Part shown: positions 1 to 8,623 of the stretch, piece by piece
How the letters are laid out: each line of letters opens with the position of its first letter
Position numbering within the stretch: position 1 is the stretch's first letter
Assembly: GCF_900078395.1 (NCBI RefSeq)
Contig: NZ_FKLA01000007.1
Coordinates: 62,001-126,000, forward strand
Origin: Anaerotruncus rubiinfantis
Lineage (GTDB): Bacteria; Bacillota; Clostridia; Oscillospirales; Ruminococcaceae
Reading direction: 5' to 3'
Length of the DNA stretch: 64,000 nt
Translations under genes and position numbers: made by a program
Notes under the pieces: model-generated
What the model was told of the DNA's origin: nothing
Databases searched by the model: none
The model's input: only the letters and a program-made list of their open reading frames with translations

Positions 1-1845
1 ACCAATGCCGTGATCCTGCGGCTCATCCGGATTATGGAGGAAGCGGATGAGGACTGGATCGACAACCTCCCCATCACCGAGGAAGCGCCTTTCCGTTTCA
101 AGGATCAGCAGACCTATGCCACCGAGATCGCACGTCTCAAGAACGCTTTCGACCTGGGACAGTTCGCCACGGTGGACGACGTGATCTATCACCTGAAGAA
201 AACCTACAATCTGGAGACCTATGGCGATCCGGAAAATCCGCAGCATTACACCGACGAGGAATTTCGCAAGATTGCGGGTGTCCGTTACGAGATGACCCAG
301 CGGGGATTCTCGATGTCGGTGCCGTACACCTTTGCAACCGACATCAAAATCGAAACGGTCCCGAAGATCAAGGAGCGCAGCTTTGAGATCCCGGGCGTGG
401 ACGTGGTGGAAAGCCCGATCCGCCAGTATGTAAGCGGCGATATCGCGCCGCACATCATAGGCAGCGTCGGCCCGATCTATAAAGAAGTATGGGACGGCAT
501 GAAAAAGGAAACGGTGGACGGCCAGGTCTATGCCACCAGGGAGGGCCGCACCTATCAGATGAACGATGTGATGGGCAAGGACGGCGCTGAGCTTGCGTTT
601 GAGCAGTACCTCAAGGGGGTCGACGGCGAACGCAAGATCGTGCAGAATTCCCGCGGCGACGTGATCGATATTGTCGAAGAGGAGGCGCAGGTTCCGGGCA
701 GCACGGTTGTGCTCACCATCGACAGCCAGCTGCAAAAGGTTGCGCAGGATTCCCTCGCCAGCAATATCAAACGCCTCAACGAGACAAAAGAGGAAGGCAA
801 GGGCAAAGAAGCGCAGGCCGGCGCTGTGGCGGTGGTCGAATGCGAAACCGGCGAGATCCTCGCGCTGGCCACCCACCCCTCTTACAGTCTTGTGAATTTC
901 CAGCGGGATTATGAGCAGATCGTATCCCAGCCCAACCAGCCGCTTTTCAACCGTGCGCTCAGCGCCGCCTATACACCCGGCTCGTCCTTCAAGCCCGCGG
1001 TTTCGCTGGCGGCCCTTGCGAGCGGCACCATCACCCCGTCGACCCGATTCAACTGCACCCATGTCTACAACCGTTTCGCGCCGGGCTACACCCCCTACTG
1101 CGAATCGATGCACGGACAGATCGACGTGGTGCGGGCAATCCAGGGCTCCTGCAACATCTTTTATTATGAAACCGCCTATTATATGGGTATCGAGACGCTG
1201 GACGAATACGCCGCGCGGCTGGGCTTTGGGGTGCCGACCGGCATCGAGCTGCCCGAAAATATCGGGCAGGTGGCTTCTCCTGAGGTCAAAGCGAAATCCC
1301 CGGCTTATGCGAACGATCCGACTTGGTGGCCGGGTGATGTGATTCAGGCCGGTATCGGCCAGCAGGCAACAACGGTTTCACCGCTGCAGCTGGCCAATTA
1401 TACCGCCGCGCTTGCCAACAACGGCAAGCGGATGAAGGCGACCATTTTGAAGTCCGTGCGCTCCTATTCGTTCGACGAGACGATCTATGAGCACACCGCC
1501 GAAATCGCGGAGGAGATCGACGCGCCGGAAGCATTTGCGACCGTCCGGCAGGGGATGGTCGCGGCGTCCGGTGTGGGCGGCACTGCGAGCGGTACTTTTG
1601 CGAACTATCCGATCCAGGTCGCGTCCAAGACCGGCACGCCGGAACGCGGAGATGGACTGTTCAACTCGGTATTTATTGCCTACGCGCCGGCCAACGATCC
1701 GAAAATCGCGGTTGCGGTGGTGGTTGAAAAGGGCTGGGAAGGCTTCCAGGTCGCGCCGGTGGCACGGGATATTTTTGATGCATATTTCTTCTCACAGAAC
1801 AGCAAGTCGTCGGCGGAAGCGGATTACGGCGTGCTGCTGTCCTGA
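1..1845 (+). CDS. Class B penicillin-binding protein 2 (transpeptidase), 5'-truncated
   Basis: D,D-transpeptidase that cross-links peptidoglycan outside the membrane, of the elongation (PBP2/MrdA) type. The frame is open to the window edge, so the N-terminal membrane anchor and the gene start lie outside. Counting from the GTG at position 10, the visible part has the dimerisation region (residues 1 to about 230) and then the transpeptidase domain with all three active-site motifs: SxxK as SSFK (S325, K328), SxN as SCN (S380) and KTG (K540). The gene stops 18 nt before a MinD-like gene and is followed by mgsA. This is the order of the clostridial mreBCD-pbp-min-rodA-mgsA cluster, which supports an elongation role. 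SpoVD-like or other class B PBPs cannot be excluded without the N-terminus. Confidence 0.9.
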   Translation, partial: TNAVILRLIRIMEEADEDWIDNLPITEEAPFRFKDQQTYATEIARLKNAFDLGQFATVDDVIYHLKKTYNLETYGDPENPQHYTDEEFRKIAGVRYEMTQRGFSMSVPYTFATDIKIETVPKIKERSFEIPGVDVVESPIRQYVSGDIAPHIIGSVGPIYKEVWDGMKKETVDGQVYATREGRTYQMNDVMGKDGAELAFEQYLKGVDGERKIVQNSRGDVIDIVEEEAQVPGSTVVLTIDSQLQKVAQDSLASNIKRLNETKEEGKGKEAQAGAVAVVECETGEILALATHPSYSLVNFQRDYEQIVSQPNQPLFNRALSAAYTPGSSFKPAVSLAALASGTITPSTRFNCTHVYNRFAPGYTPYCESMHGQIDVVRAIQGSCNIFYYETAYYMGIETLDEYAARLGFGVPTGIELPENIGQVASPEVKAKSPAYANDPTWWPGDVIQAGIGQQATTVSPLQLANYTAALANNGKRMKATILKSVRSYSFDETIYEHTAEIAEEIDAPEAFATVRQGMVAASGVGGTASGTFANYPIQVASKTGTPERGDGLFNSVFIAYAPANDPKIAVAVVVEKGWEGFQVAPVARDIFDAYFFSQNSKSSAEADYGVLLS

Positions 1846-1863
1846 TTTTATAAGGAGGGCCCT

Positions 1864-2592
1864 ATGGCACAGGTGATACTGGTGACCGCCGGACGCGGCG
1901 GCGTTGGAAAATCCACAGTGACCGCGCTTCTGGGCGGCGCGCTTGCGCGCGCCGGGAAAAGCGTGCTGCTGATCGAAGCTTCGCACCGTTCGCTCGACGT
2001 GATGTTCGATGTGGCGGACAAGGTGCTTTTTGATCTTTCGGATATTCTGGAGGGCAGGTGCGAGGTAGCTGAGGCGATGCTCCAGGTCGGCGCGACAGAA
2101 CGGCTGCAACTCATCTGCGCGCCGATGGAACCGTTTGATGAGATCCCGCTGGCGGTTTGTGAGGAGCTGATGCGGGCGCTTGATACGCATTTTGATTTTA
2201 TCCTGGTTGAAGCGGACGGACATGACCGGGAGCTGCTGATCGTGCTGACGGCGGTGATCGACCGCGCGATCATTGTGGCCACGGCAGATCCGGTGAGCGC
2301 CAGGGACGGGCGCTCGGTATCGGATCTGCTGGCCGCGGCGGGCGTGATAGATATCCGGCTGTGCGTCAATATGCTGCCGGGCGATTTTCTCAAACGGCGG
2401 ACAATCCCGGATCTGGACTGGCTGATCGATCAGATCTGCGCACAGCTCATTGCAGTGATCCCTTACGATAAATCGATGGCCGTGTTGCATGGTCTGTCAC
2501 AATCGATCAATTTGTCCAATATATCCAAAATGGTATTTGATAATTTTGCACAAAGAATTCTTGGAAACTATATTGATTTATTGATCCAATAA
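1864..2592 (+). CDS. MinD-like P-loop ATPase
   Basis: 242-residue SIMIBI-class ATPase resembling MinD, the membrane ATPase that positions the division septum. The N-terminus has a P-loop GRGGVGKST near residues 10-18. The signature lysine of the deviant Walker A (KGGxGK) is replaced by Arg, and the usual DxD-type switch I is replaced by IEASHRSLDVMF. The segment after it (VLFDLSDILEGRC) still tracks MinD closely. The end (NYIDLLIQ) is not an obvious MinD membrane-targeting amphipathic helix. No minC or minE is adjacent. The gene lies between a PBP and mgsA, where clostridia usually carry minCDE and rodA. It is probably a diverged MinD. A distinct MinD/ParA function is possible. RBS AAGGAGGG precedes the ATG. 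Confidence 0.75.
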   Translation: MAQVILVTAGRGGVGKSTVTALLGGALARAGKSVLLIEASHRSLDVMFDVADKVLFDLSDILEGRCEVAEAMLQVGATERLQLICAPMEPFDEIPLAVCEELMRALDTHFDFILVEADGHDRELLIVLTAVIDRAIIVATADPVSARDGRSVSDLLAAAGVIDIRLCVNMLPGDFLKRRTIPDLDWLIDQICAQLIAVIPYDKSMAVLHGLSQSINLSNISKMVFDNFAQRILGNYIDLLIQ

Positions 2593-2602
2593 GTGCTATA
2601 AT
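2573..2602 (+). promoter_or_regulatory. Possible sigma-A promoter for mgsA
   Basis: TTGATT at 2573-2578, an 18-nt spacer and TATAAT at 2597-2602, overlapping the end of the MinD-like gene. It would give a leader of about 115 nt before mgsA. A second TTGATT/TAATAT pair at 2680-2708 is too close to the RBS to serve the same start. Confidence 0.4.
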
Positions 2603-2724
2603 ATAATATGTAATTTTGTCTGGAATTTCGTGGAAAGGGACTCCGTTTCTGTGGCTTTCGTGGATCCGCGGCAAAATACTTGATTTTTTCCCAAGGTTTG
2701 GATAATATAGAGGAGGCAACGCCC

Positions 2725-3129
2725 ATGAACATCGCACTGATCGCACACGACTCCAAAAAGGAGCTGATGGTGCAGTTTTGCATCGCCTATTGCGGCGTCT
2801 TCAGCCGCCATAGCCTTTGCGCCACCGGCACCACCGGAAAGATGGTGGCGGAGGCAACCGGACTGGAAGTGTTCCGTTTCCTCGGCGGATCGCAGGGCGG
2901 CGACCAGCAGATTGCGGCGCGTATCGCCTGCAATGAGATCGACCTGCTGCTCTATTTCCGGGACCCGATCCGGGCTAATCCCGGCGAACCGGATGACGCG
3001 GGGCTGCTGCGCCTTTGTGATGTACACAACATTCCGGTCGCGACCAACATCGCCACTGCTGAAGCGCTTATCCATGCGCTGGAGCGCGGCGACCTCGACT
3101 GGCGCAACATTGTAAATCCAAAGCGTTGA
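2725..3129 (+). CDS. mgsA: Methylglyoxal synthase
   Basis: Converts dihydroxyacetone phosphate to methylglyoxal and phosphate in the cytosol, a bypass of lower glycolysis. The ATG at 2725 sits 8 nt after a strong AGGAGG and gives 134 residues, near family size. A longer frame from 2680 has no RBS. Visible family features are [10 protein letters not shown] at the start, the phosphate-binding TGTTGK segment, the [14 protein letters not shown] stretch that carries the catalytic Asp, and a C-terminal [13 protein letters not shown] helix. It is the last gene of the PBP/MinD-like group and is followed directly by the T-box leader of the next operon. Confidence 0.95.
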   Translation: MNIALIAHDSKKELMVQFCIAYCGVFSRHSLCATGTTGKMVAEATGLEVFRFLGGSQGGDQQIAARIACNEIDLLLYFRDPIRANPGEPDDAGLLRLCDVHNIPVATNIATAEALIHALERGDLDWRNIVNPKR

Positions 3130-3144
3130 CCCGTTTTTGATAAA

Positions 3145-3403
3145 GAGGAAAGGCGTCGATGCGGGAACAGTACCAACAGCATGCGGACAGAGAAGCCGGA
3201 CCTGGCTGAGAGCCGGCATACGCGGGATGCTTTTGGGAAGGACACCTGCATAGCCTGCCGTGAGAACGGCACGTAAAGCCTGCGTTAAAGGCCTTGAGTG
3301 GGATGCGTTCAAAGCATCCAACAAGGGTGGCACCGCGTGGAAAAAACCTCGTCCCTTTGCAATGGCAGAGCTTTGCATCGAGACGGGGATTTTTGTTTTT
3401 TCT
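3145..3403 (+). promoter_or_regulatory. T-box leader (tRNA-sensing riboswitch) with terminator, upstream of hisS-aspS
   Basis: The canonical T-box sequence AAGGGTGGCACCGCG lies at 3323-3337. It is followed by a terminator stem (about 3346-3390) and a U-rich run ending near 3403. The region 5' of it is rich in short helices (for example GCCGG...CCGGC around 3196-3220), as expected for stem I. The variable T-box base is C (UGGC), which pairs with a tRNA 3' end GCCA, that is G73. This fits tRNA-Asp and does not fit tRNA-His, whose discriminator is C in bacteria. Binding of uncharged tRNA should favour the antiterminator and read-through into the membrane gene, hisS and aspS. The specifier codon was not identified with certainty. 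Boundaries are approximate. Confidence 0.85.
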
Positions 3404-3468
3404 GCGGCCCCATAGGCAGGCGCCTTCCAGCGTACCATCCGGTGGGAATTTGCTTGGGGGTGAAAAGA

Positions 3469-3795
3469 TTGGACAGGCTCACAAAGGACCTGCTTTCGCT
3501 GGCAGCTGTGAGCGCGGTGGTTTTTTATGGGCCGTGGATTGCGGCCAGGACGGCGGAGGGATTTTCGTACAGCTTTCTGTTTCCCATTTTCCATGCGGGG
3601 AACGTGCTGTTCGGGTATCCTATCTTCTGCCTCGTTGCCGGGATGCTCTGCAGCGGGCGGCACGGGTTTTCCTGGCTGCGGGCGCTTCTGCCCGCGCTTG
3701 TTTCGCTTCGTTTCTGGGAGATGTTCCCGCTTTATGCCTTGGCGGGGTTGCTGGGCGCCTGGATCGGCGGCAGGGGGCGTAAAAAAGGCCCCTGA
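3469..3795 (+). CDS. Small membrane protein of unknown function, first gene after the T-box
   Basis: 108 residues with about three hydrophobic segments (LLSLAAVSAVVFYG, YPIFCLVAGML and MFPLYALAGLLGAWIGG) and a basic tail ending GRGRKKGP. No family was recognised. The likely start is TTG at 3469, 6 nt after GGGGGTG. A GTG at 3460 overlaps that RBS. The frame is open further 5' but runs through the T-box and is not coding there. The gene ends 50 nt before hisS with no terminator between, so it should be co-transcribed under tRNA control. That is unexpected for a protein with no obvious link to aminoacylation. Confidence 0.6.
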   Translation: MDRLTKDLLSLAAVSAVVFYGPWIAARTAEGFSYSFLFPIFHAGNVLFGYPIFCLVAGMLCSGRHGFSWLRALLPALVSLRFWEMFPLYALAGLLGAWIGGRGRKKGP

Positions 3796-3845
3796 TACAT
3801 TTAATTCCCGTTTCAAACAACATTTCAGATATAGGAGGAACCTTC

Positions 3846-5171
3846 ATGGCATTACTCACAAGCGCCCCGCGCGGAACGCAGGACGTTATTCCGGCGCAGA
3901 GCCGGAAATGGCAGTATATCGAACAGACCGCGCTGGAAGTTGGCAGGCTGTTCGGCTTTTCGGAGATCCGCTTCCCGACCTTTGAGCACACCGAACTCTT
4001 CAACCGTTCGGTGGGCGATACGACCGACGTCGTCCAGAAGGAGATGTACACCTTCAATGACAAAGGCGGCCGTTCGATCACCCTGCGTCCGGAAGGCACC
4101 GCGGGTGTGATGCGCGCCGTGCTGCAAAACGGCCTGCTCAATGACGGCATCCCGCTCAAGGTGAGCTACCTGACCAGCTGCTTTCGGTATGAGAAACCGC
4201 AGGCGGGACGGCTGCGCGAATTTCACCAGTTTGGCGTGGAGATGGTCGGCTCCGCGAACGCCGCCGCCGACGCACAGGTCATTGGTGTGGCCAAAGCGAT
4301 CTTTGACAAGCTCGGAATAAAGGATCTGCGGCTCGAGCTCAACTCGATCGGCTGTCCGGAATGCCGCGCGAAATACCACGCGGCGCTCAAGGACTACTTT
4401 ACCGCGCATATCGATGAGCTCTGCGAAACCTGCCGCGGCCGGCTAGACAAGAATCCGATGCGCATCCTAGACTGCAAAAGCCCGGTTTGCGCGGAGATTG
4501 CGAAGGGCGCTCCAGTCGTGCTCGATTATATCTGTGACGATTGCCGTACGCACTTTGAAACACTCAAGGGCAATCTCGACGCAACGGGTATTTCCTACCA
4601 GGTGAACCCGACTATCGTGCGCGGGCTTGACTATTACACCCGTACGGTGTTTGAATTTGTCGCGACCGGCATCGGCGCGCAGGGAACCGTCTGCGGAGGC
4701 GGTCGGTACGACGGACTGATCGAGCTGCTCGGCGGCGCGTCCACCCCTTCGGTTGGATTTGCGATGGGGCTGGAACGGCTGCTGCTCGTGATGGAACAGC
4801 AGGGGTGCGCCTTCCCGGATGCCAAGCCCTGCATGCTTTATATCGGCAGCATGGGAGAACCCGCTTCCCGGAAAGCGGCGGAGCTCTGCACCGCGCTGCG
4901 CGAGGAGGGCTTTTACGTCGACTGCGACACCGTGGGGCGCAGTATCAAGGCGCAGATGAAATACGCGGATAAGCTGCATGCAAAGTTTAGCTGTATCATC
5001 GGCGACAATGAGCTTGCCGAGGGCAGCGTGAAAATCAAGCGGATGGACAGCGGAGAAAGTGAAACAGTCTTTCTCGACCCGAACGATCTGACTCGTTACA
5101 TCTACGGCGAAACACTGAGCGACCTGAATGAATTCACCGACGGCACCATGGGTTCCGTTTTGCGCTACTGA
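3846..5171 (+). CDS. hisS: Histidine-tRNA ligase
   Basis: Class II aminoacyl-tRNA synthetase that charges tRNA-His in the cytosol. The 441 residues are slightly longer than the common 420-430. Motif 2 appears as TLRPEGTAGVMRA with the downstream FRYEKPQAGRLREFHQF segment, the histidine-specific signature as GLDYYTRTVFEF, and motif 3 as GFAMGLERLLL. A C-terminal anticodon-binding domain follows (about residues 330-420). A CxxC...CxxC-like insertion (CPECRAKYH, CETC, CDDC) lies in the middle, a pattern that could bind metal. RBS AGGAGG precedes the ATG by 7 nt. It is co-transcribed with the small membrane gene and probably aspS under the upstream T-box. Confidence 0.97.
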   Translation: MALLTSAPRGTQDVIPAQSRKWQYIEQTALEVGRLFGFSEIRFPTFEHTELFNRSVGDTTDVVQKEMYTFNDKGGRSITLRPEGTAGVMRAVLQNGLLNDGIPLKVSYLTSCFRYEKPQAGRLREFHQFGVEMVGSANAAADAQVIGVAKAIFDKLGIKDLRLELNSIGCPECRAKYHAALKDYFTAHIDELCETCRGRLDKNPMRILDCKSPVCAEIAKGAPVVLDYICDDCRTHFETLKGNLDATGISYQVNPTIVRGLDYYTRTVFEFVATGIGAQGTVCGGGRYDGLIELLGGASTPSVGFAMGLERLLLVMEQQGCAFPDAKPCMLYIGSMGEPASRKAAELCTALREEGFYVDCDTVGRSIKAQMKYADKLHAKFSCIIGDNELAEGSVKIKRMDSGESETVFLDPNDLTRYIYGETLSDLNEFTDGTMGSVLRY

Positions 5172-5459
5172 GTGCAAGCGCTGTCCGATGCTGGGGATTG
5201 AAGGACAAACCGATTGAAAAATGCGCGTTGGGAGCGCAAAACGTCGGCTTCAGCCCTGAGCTGACCGTGTGTTGGGAGCGTTTGCGGCGCGAGTTTTGGC
5301 AAGGCGTCCGCCGGGATTTCGCAAGGGGTCGGCTAGTCCCCTTGCGCGAACTTTTAGTTACTTTTCGTTCGCCCGAAAAGTAACCCGTGGAGCGCGGCGC
5401 ACCGCGCCGGTCAGGCCGCAATACAATCTAAATTTACAGAAAAGGGAGACTATAAAAAA
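5172..5459. other. hisS-aspS spacer with a perfect 11-bp inverted repeat
   Basis: 288-nt spacer without a convincing gene. It contains GTTACTTTTCG (5357-5367), a 6-nt loop and the exact complement CGAAAAGTAAC (5374-5384). The hairpin is not followed by a U-run, so it is not a standard terminator. The flanks are GC-rich and contain frames open in several directions. This kind of hairpin is often a dispersed genomic repeat, but no second copy was found in this window. Confidence 0.5.
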
Positions 5460-7247
5460 ATGGATACCATGCAGGGACTTAAACGAACCAAATACTGCGG
5501 ACAGTTCACCGCGGACGATATCGGCAAAGAAGTGGTAGCCTGCGGGTGGGTGCAGAAAACCCGTGATCTTGGCAACCTCATTTTCATCGATCTGCGGGAT
5601 CGAAGCGGTATTGTGCAGCTCGCCTTTGATGACGGCACCGCCCGCGATGTACACGAAAAAGCCGCTTCGGCGCGCGCGGAATACGTGCTGATGGTGAAAG
5701 GCGTGGTGCGCCGCCGCGAATCGGTGAACCATGAAATCCCCACTGGTGAAATTGAAATCTATGCAGGAGATCTGCGGGTGCTCGCCAAGGCGCAGACCCC
5801 GCCGTTTGAGATCACTGACCACACCAACGTCAAAGAGGAGCTGCGGCTCAAATACCGCTACCTCGACCTGCGGCGCGGCGAGATGCAGGACGCTTTGATG
5901 ATGCGCCACAAGATCGTCAAGATCGCCCGCGACTATTATGATGAGAACGGCTTCCTTGAGATCGAAACCCCAATGCTCATCAAGTCCACGCCGGAAGGCG
6001 CGCGCGACTATCTGGTGCCCTCCCGCGTGAAACCGGGCTGTTTTTATGCGCTGCCGCAGTCGCCCCAGCAGTACAAGCAGCTGCTGATGCTTTCCGGCTA
6101 CGACCGCTATATGCAGATCGCGCGGTGCTTCCGTGACGAGGACCTGCGCGCTGACCGCCAGCCGGAGTTCACCCAGATCGATATGGAGATGTCCTTTGTC
6201 GAAGAAGAGGACGTTATGGCCATCAACGAGGGTTTCATGGCCCGCGTTTTCCAGGACGTGCTGGGTATCGAGGTGCAGACGCCGTTTTTGCGGATGCCTT
6301 ACCAGGAAGCGATGGACCGTTTCGGCTCGGATAAGCCGGACACCCGCTTCGGACTGGAACTCTGCGACCTGTCGGATCTGCTCGCGAACTGTGAATTCAA
6401 GGTGTTCAAAGGCGCGTTGGAGGCGGGCGGCAGCGTGCGCGCCATCAACGTGAAGGGCGCGGCGGCAAACCTCTCCCGCAAAGAGATCGACAAACTTACC
6501 GATTTTGTCAAAACTTACAGGGCCAAGGGTCTTGCCTTTACCCGGCTGACTGCGGACGCGGAATCCTCCTCATATGAAAAATTTCTCACCGAGGACGAGA
6601 AAAACGCCATCCGCGCGCGCATGGGAGCCCAGACCGGCGACGTGATCCTGGTGGTGGCAGACGGCAGCAGCCAGGTCGTTTATGACAGCCTGGGCGCGCT
6701 GCGCTGTGAACTGGCACGCCGGCTCGATCTGATCCAAAAGGACACTTTCAACTTCCTGTGGGTCACCAAATTCCCGCTTTTCGAATACAGCGAAGAGGAG
6801 GACCGGCTGGTCGCCAAGCACCATCCATTTACCCACCCGGCGCTCGAGGACCTCGACAAACTCGAAAGCGACCCGGCCCACTGCAACGCCCGCGCCTACG
6901 ATATGGTCCTCAACGGCTGCGAAGTCGGCGGCGGTTCGATCCGTATCAACAATCCGGAGCTGCAGGATCGGATGTTCAAGGCGCTTGGATTCACCGAGGA
7001 GCGCGCGCACGCGCAGTTTGGCTATCTGATCGACGCGTTCAAGTACGGCGCGCCGCCGCATGGCGGCATGGCCTATGGCCTTGACCGTTTGGTGATGCTG
7101 ATGCTCCAGAAGGATTCGATCCGCGATGTGATCGCCTTCCCGAAGGTGCAGAATGCGAGCGAACTGATGACTCAGTGCCCGGCTGAGGTGGACGAGCAGG
7201 CCCTCAAAGAGCTTTCGCTCAAGCTCGACATCCAGAAAGAAGAATAA
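5460..7247 (+). CDS. aspS: Aspartate-tRNA ligase
   Basis: Class II synthetase that charges tRNA-Asp, 595 residues, the full bacterial-type length. It has an N-terminal OB-fold anticodon-binding domain (VVACGWVQKTRDLGNLIFIDLRDRSG), motif 2 (QIARCFRDEDLRADRQPEFTQID), a GAD insertion domain (about residues 300-420) and motif 3 (YGLDRLVMLML). Bacterial AspRS may be discriminating or also charge tRNA-Asn. That cannot be decided here because gatCAB is not in the window. RBS AAAAGGGAG lies about 11 nt before the ATG. It follows hisS, the common Firmicute hisS-aspS arrangement. Confidence 0.97.
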   Translation: MDTMQGLKRTKYCGQFTADDIGKEVVACGWVQKTRDLGNLIFIDLRDRSGIVQLAFDDGTARDVHEKAASARAEYVLMVKGVVRRRESVNHEIPTGEIEIYAGDLRVLAKAQTPPFEITDHTNVKEELRLKYRYLDLRRGEMQDALMMRHKIVKIARDYYDENGFLEIETPMLIKSTPEGARDYLVPSRVKPGCFYALPQSPQQYKQLLMLSGYDRYMQIARCFRDEDLRADRQPEFTQIDMEMSFVEEEDVMAINEGFMARVFQDVLGIEVQTPFLRMPYQEAMDRFGSDKPDTRFGLELCDLSDLLANCEFKVFKGALEAGGSVRAINVKGAAANLSRKEIDKLTDFVKTYRAKGLAFTRLTADAESSSYEKFLTEDEKNAIRARMGAQTGDVILVVADGSSQVVYDSLGALRCELARRLDLIQKDTFNFLWVTKFPLFEYSEEEDRLVAKHHPFTHPALEDLDKLESDPAHCNARAYDMVLNGCEVGGGSIRINNPELQDRMFKALGFTEERAHAQFGYLIDAFKYGAPPHGGMAYGLDRLVMLMLQKDSIRDVIAFPKVQNASELMTQCPAEVDEQALKELSLKLDIQKEE

Positions 7248-7262
7248 ACCCGAAGTATTTTG

Positions 7263-7293
7263 CAGGGGAAACTTCATCCGGAAGTTTCCCCTG
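7263..7293 (+). terminator. Stem-loop after aspS, possible terminator
   Basis: CAGGGGAAACTTC and GAAGTTTCCCCTG form a perfect 13-bp stem with a short loop, followed by only four T. It may attenuate rather than stop transcription into the next gene, whose RBS follows at once. Confidence 0.55.
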
Positions 7294-7308
7294 TTTTGGA
7301 GGAAGCAG

Positions 7309-8535
7309 ATGAAAGAACGCAATTTTCCGCAGGCGCAGATCACCCGAAAAGGCCAGAACGCCCTGGAAGGCGGGCATCCGTGGGTATATGACACGGAGGT
7401 CGCAAAGCTTTCCGGCCCGTATGAAAACGGCGGGCTTGTCGATGTGGTAAGCGACAAGGGCCGGTATCTGGGCACCGGGCTGCTCAGCGAAAAATCTAAG
7501 ATCCGCATCCGGCTCATCTCCCGCAACGCGAACGACCGTTTTGACGAGGCCTTCTGGGAGCGCCGGTTCCATTATGCATGGGAATACCGCAAGGCGGTCA
7601 TGGGGGAACAGGATCTCTCCTGCTGCCGGGTGATCTTTGGGGAAGCGGACCAGTTCCCTGGCCTCACCGTCGATCGGTTCGGGGATGTGCTGGTCACCCA
7701 GACCCTTTCGCTCGGCATCGAGCGGCTGAAACCGGTGCTGCTTCCCGCCCTTTACCGGGTGCTCACAGCGGACGGGCAGGCGGTGCGCGGCATCTATGAG
7801 CGCAACGATGTGGCGATCCGGGAGCTTGAAGGGCTGGAGCAGAGCAAGGGCTGGTACCCGCTGCCCGGCGTGACGCCCCCGGAAAACACCGAAACGATCA
7901 TCACCGAGAATGGAATCGAATACCTGGTGGACTTCGAGAACGGACAAAAGACCGGTTTTTTCCTTGACCAGAAATATAACCGGCAGGCGGTGGCAAAGCT
8001 TGCGAAAGACAAACGGGTGCTCGACTGCTTCACCCACACCGGATCGTTTGCCCTGAACGCCGCGAAAGGCGGCGCGGGACATGTCACGGCGGTGGACATC
8101 TCGGAAGCGGCGGTAGCGCTCGCGCGGGAAAACGCGAAGCGAAACGGCCTTGACGGCCTTATGGACTTTCAGGCGGCGAACGTGTTCGACCTGCTGCCCA
8201 CGCTGGAAAACGGTCCGGAGCGGTACGACTTCATCATCCTCGACCCGCCCGCCTTCACCAAAAGCCGCAAAACGGTCGAGTCCGCGTCGCGCGGCTACAA
8301 GGAGATCAACCTGCGCGCCATGAAACTGCTGCCGCGCGGCGGATATCTGGCCACCTGTTCCTGTTCGCACTTCATGACCGACGAGCTGTTTCGGAAGATG
8401 CTGCACGCCGCGGCGCGCGACGCGGCGGTGCAGCTGCGGCAGATCGAAGCGCGCCAGCAGGCTCCCGACCATCCGATCCTCTGGAATGTGCCGGAGACCG
8501 ACTACCTGAAATTCTACCTGTTCCAGGTGGTCTGA
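7309..8535 (+). CDS. rlmI: Class I SAM-dependent rRNA methyltransferase, RlmI/RlmK family
   Basis: 408-residue protein of the family that methylates 23S rRNA cytosine C5 (RlmI, C1962). It has an N-terminal PUA-type RNA-binding domain (GHPWVYDTEV through GTGLLS), a middle linking domain, and a Rossmann methyltransferase domain. SAM motif I is VLDCFTHTGSFALNAA, the acidic residue after beta-2 is in VDISEAAV, and the catalytic region reads IILDPPAFTKS followed by LATCSCSHF, which carries the candidate nucleophile Cys. RBS TGGAGGAAGC precedes the ATG. The exact target base is inferred from the family. Confidence 0.85.
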   Translation: MKERNFPQAQITRKGQNALEGGHPWVYDTEVAKLSGPYENGGLVDVVSDKGRYLGTGLLSEKSKIRIRLISRNANDRFDEAFWERRFHYAWEYRKAVMGEQDLSCCRVIFGEADQFPGLTVDRFGDVLVTQTLSLGIERLKPVLLPALYRVLTADGQAVRGIYERNDVAIRELEGLEQSKGWYPLPGVTPPENTETIITENGIEYLVDFENGQKTGFFLDQKYNRQAVAKLAKDKRVLDCFTHTGSFALNAAKGGAGHVTAVDISEAAVALARENAKRNGLDGLMDFQAANVFDLLPTLENGPERYDFIILDPPAFTKSRKTVESASRGYKEINLRAMKLLPRGGYLATCSCSHFMTDELFRKMLHAAARDAAVQLRQIEARQQAPDHPILWNVPETDYLKFYLFQVV

Positions 8536-8543
8536 CGGCGCAG

Positions 8544-8569
8544 AAGCGGGATGCCTGTCCCGCTTTTTG
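8544..8569 (+). terminator. Rho-independent terminator after rlmI
   Basis: AAGCGGGA and TCCCGCTT form a compact stem followed by a T-run. Confidence 0.65.
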
Positions 8570-8623
8570 CATGTGGGTGGTTTCATTCGTAAGCAGTATT
8601 TGCGGAAAGGAGAATCTTCCGTT

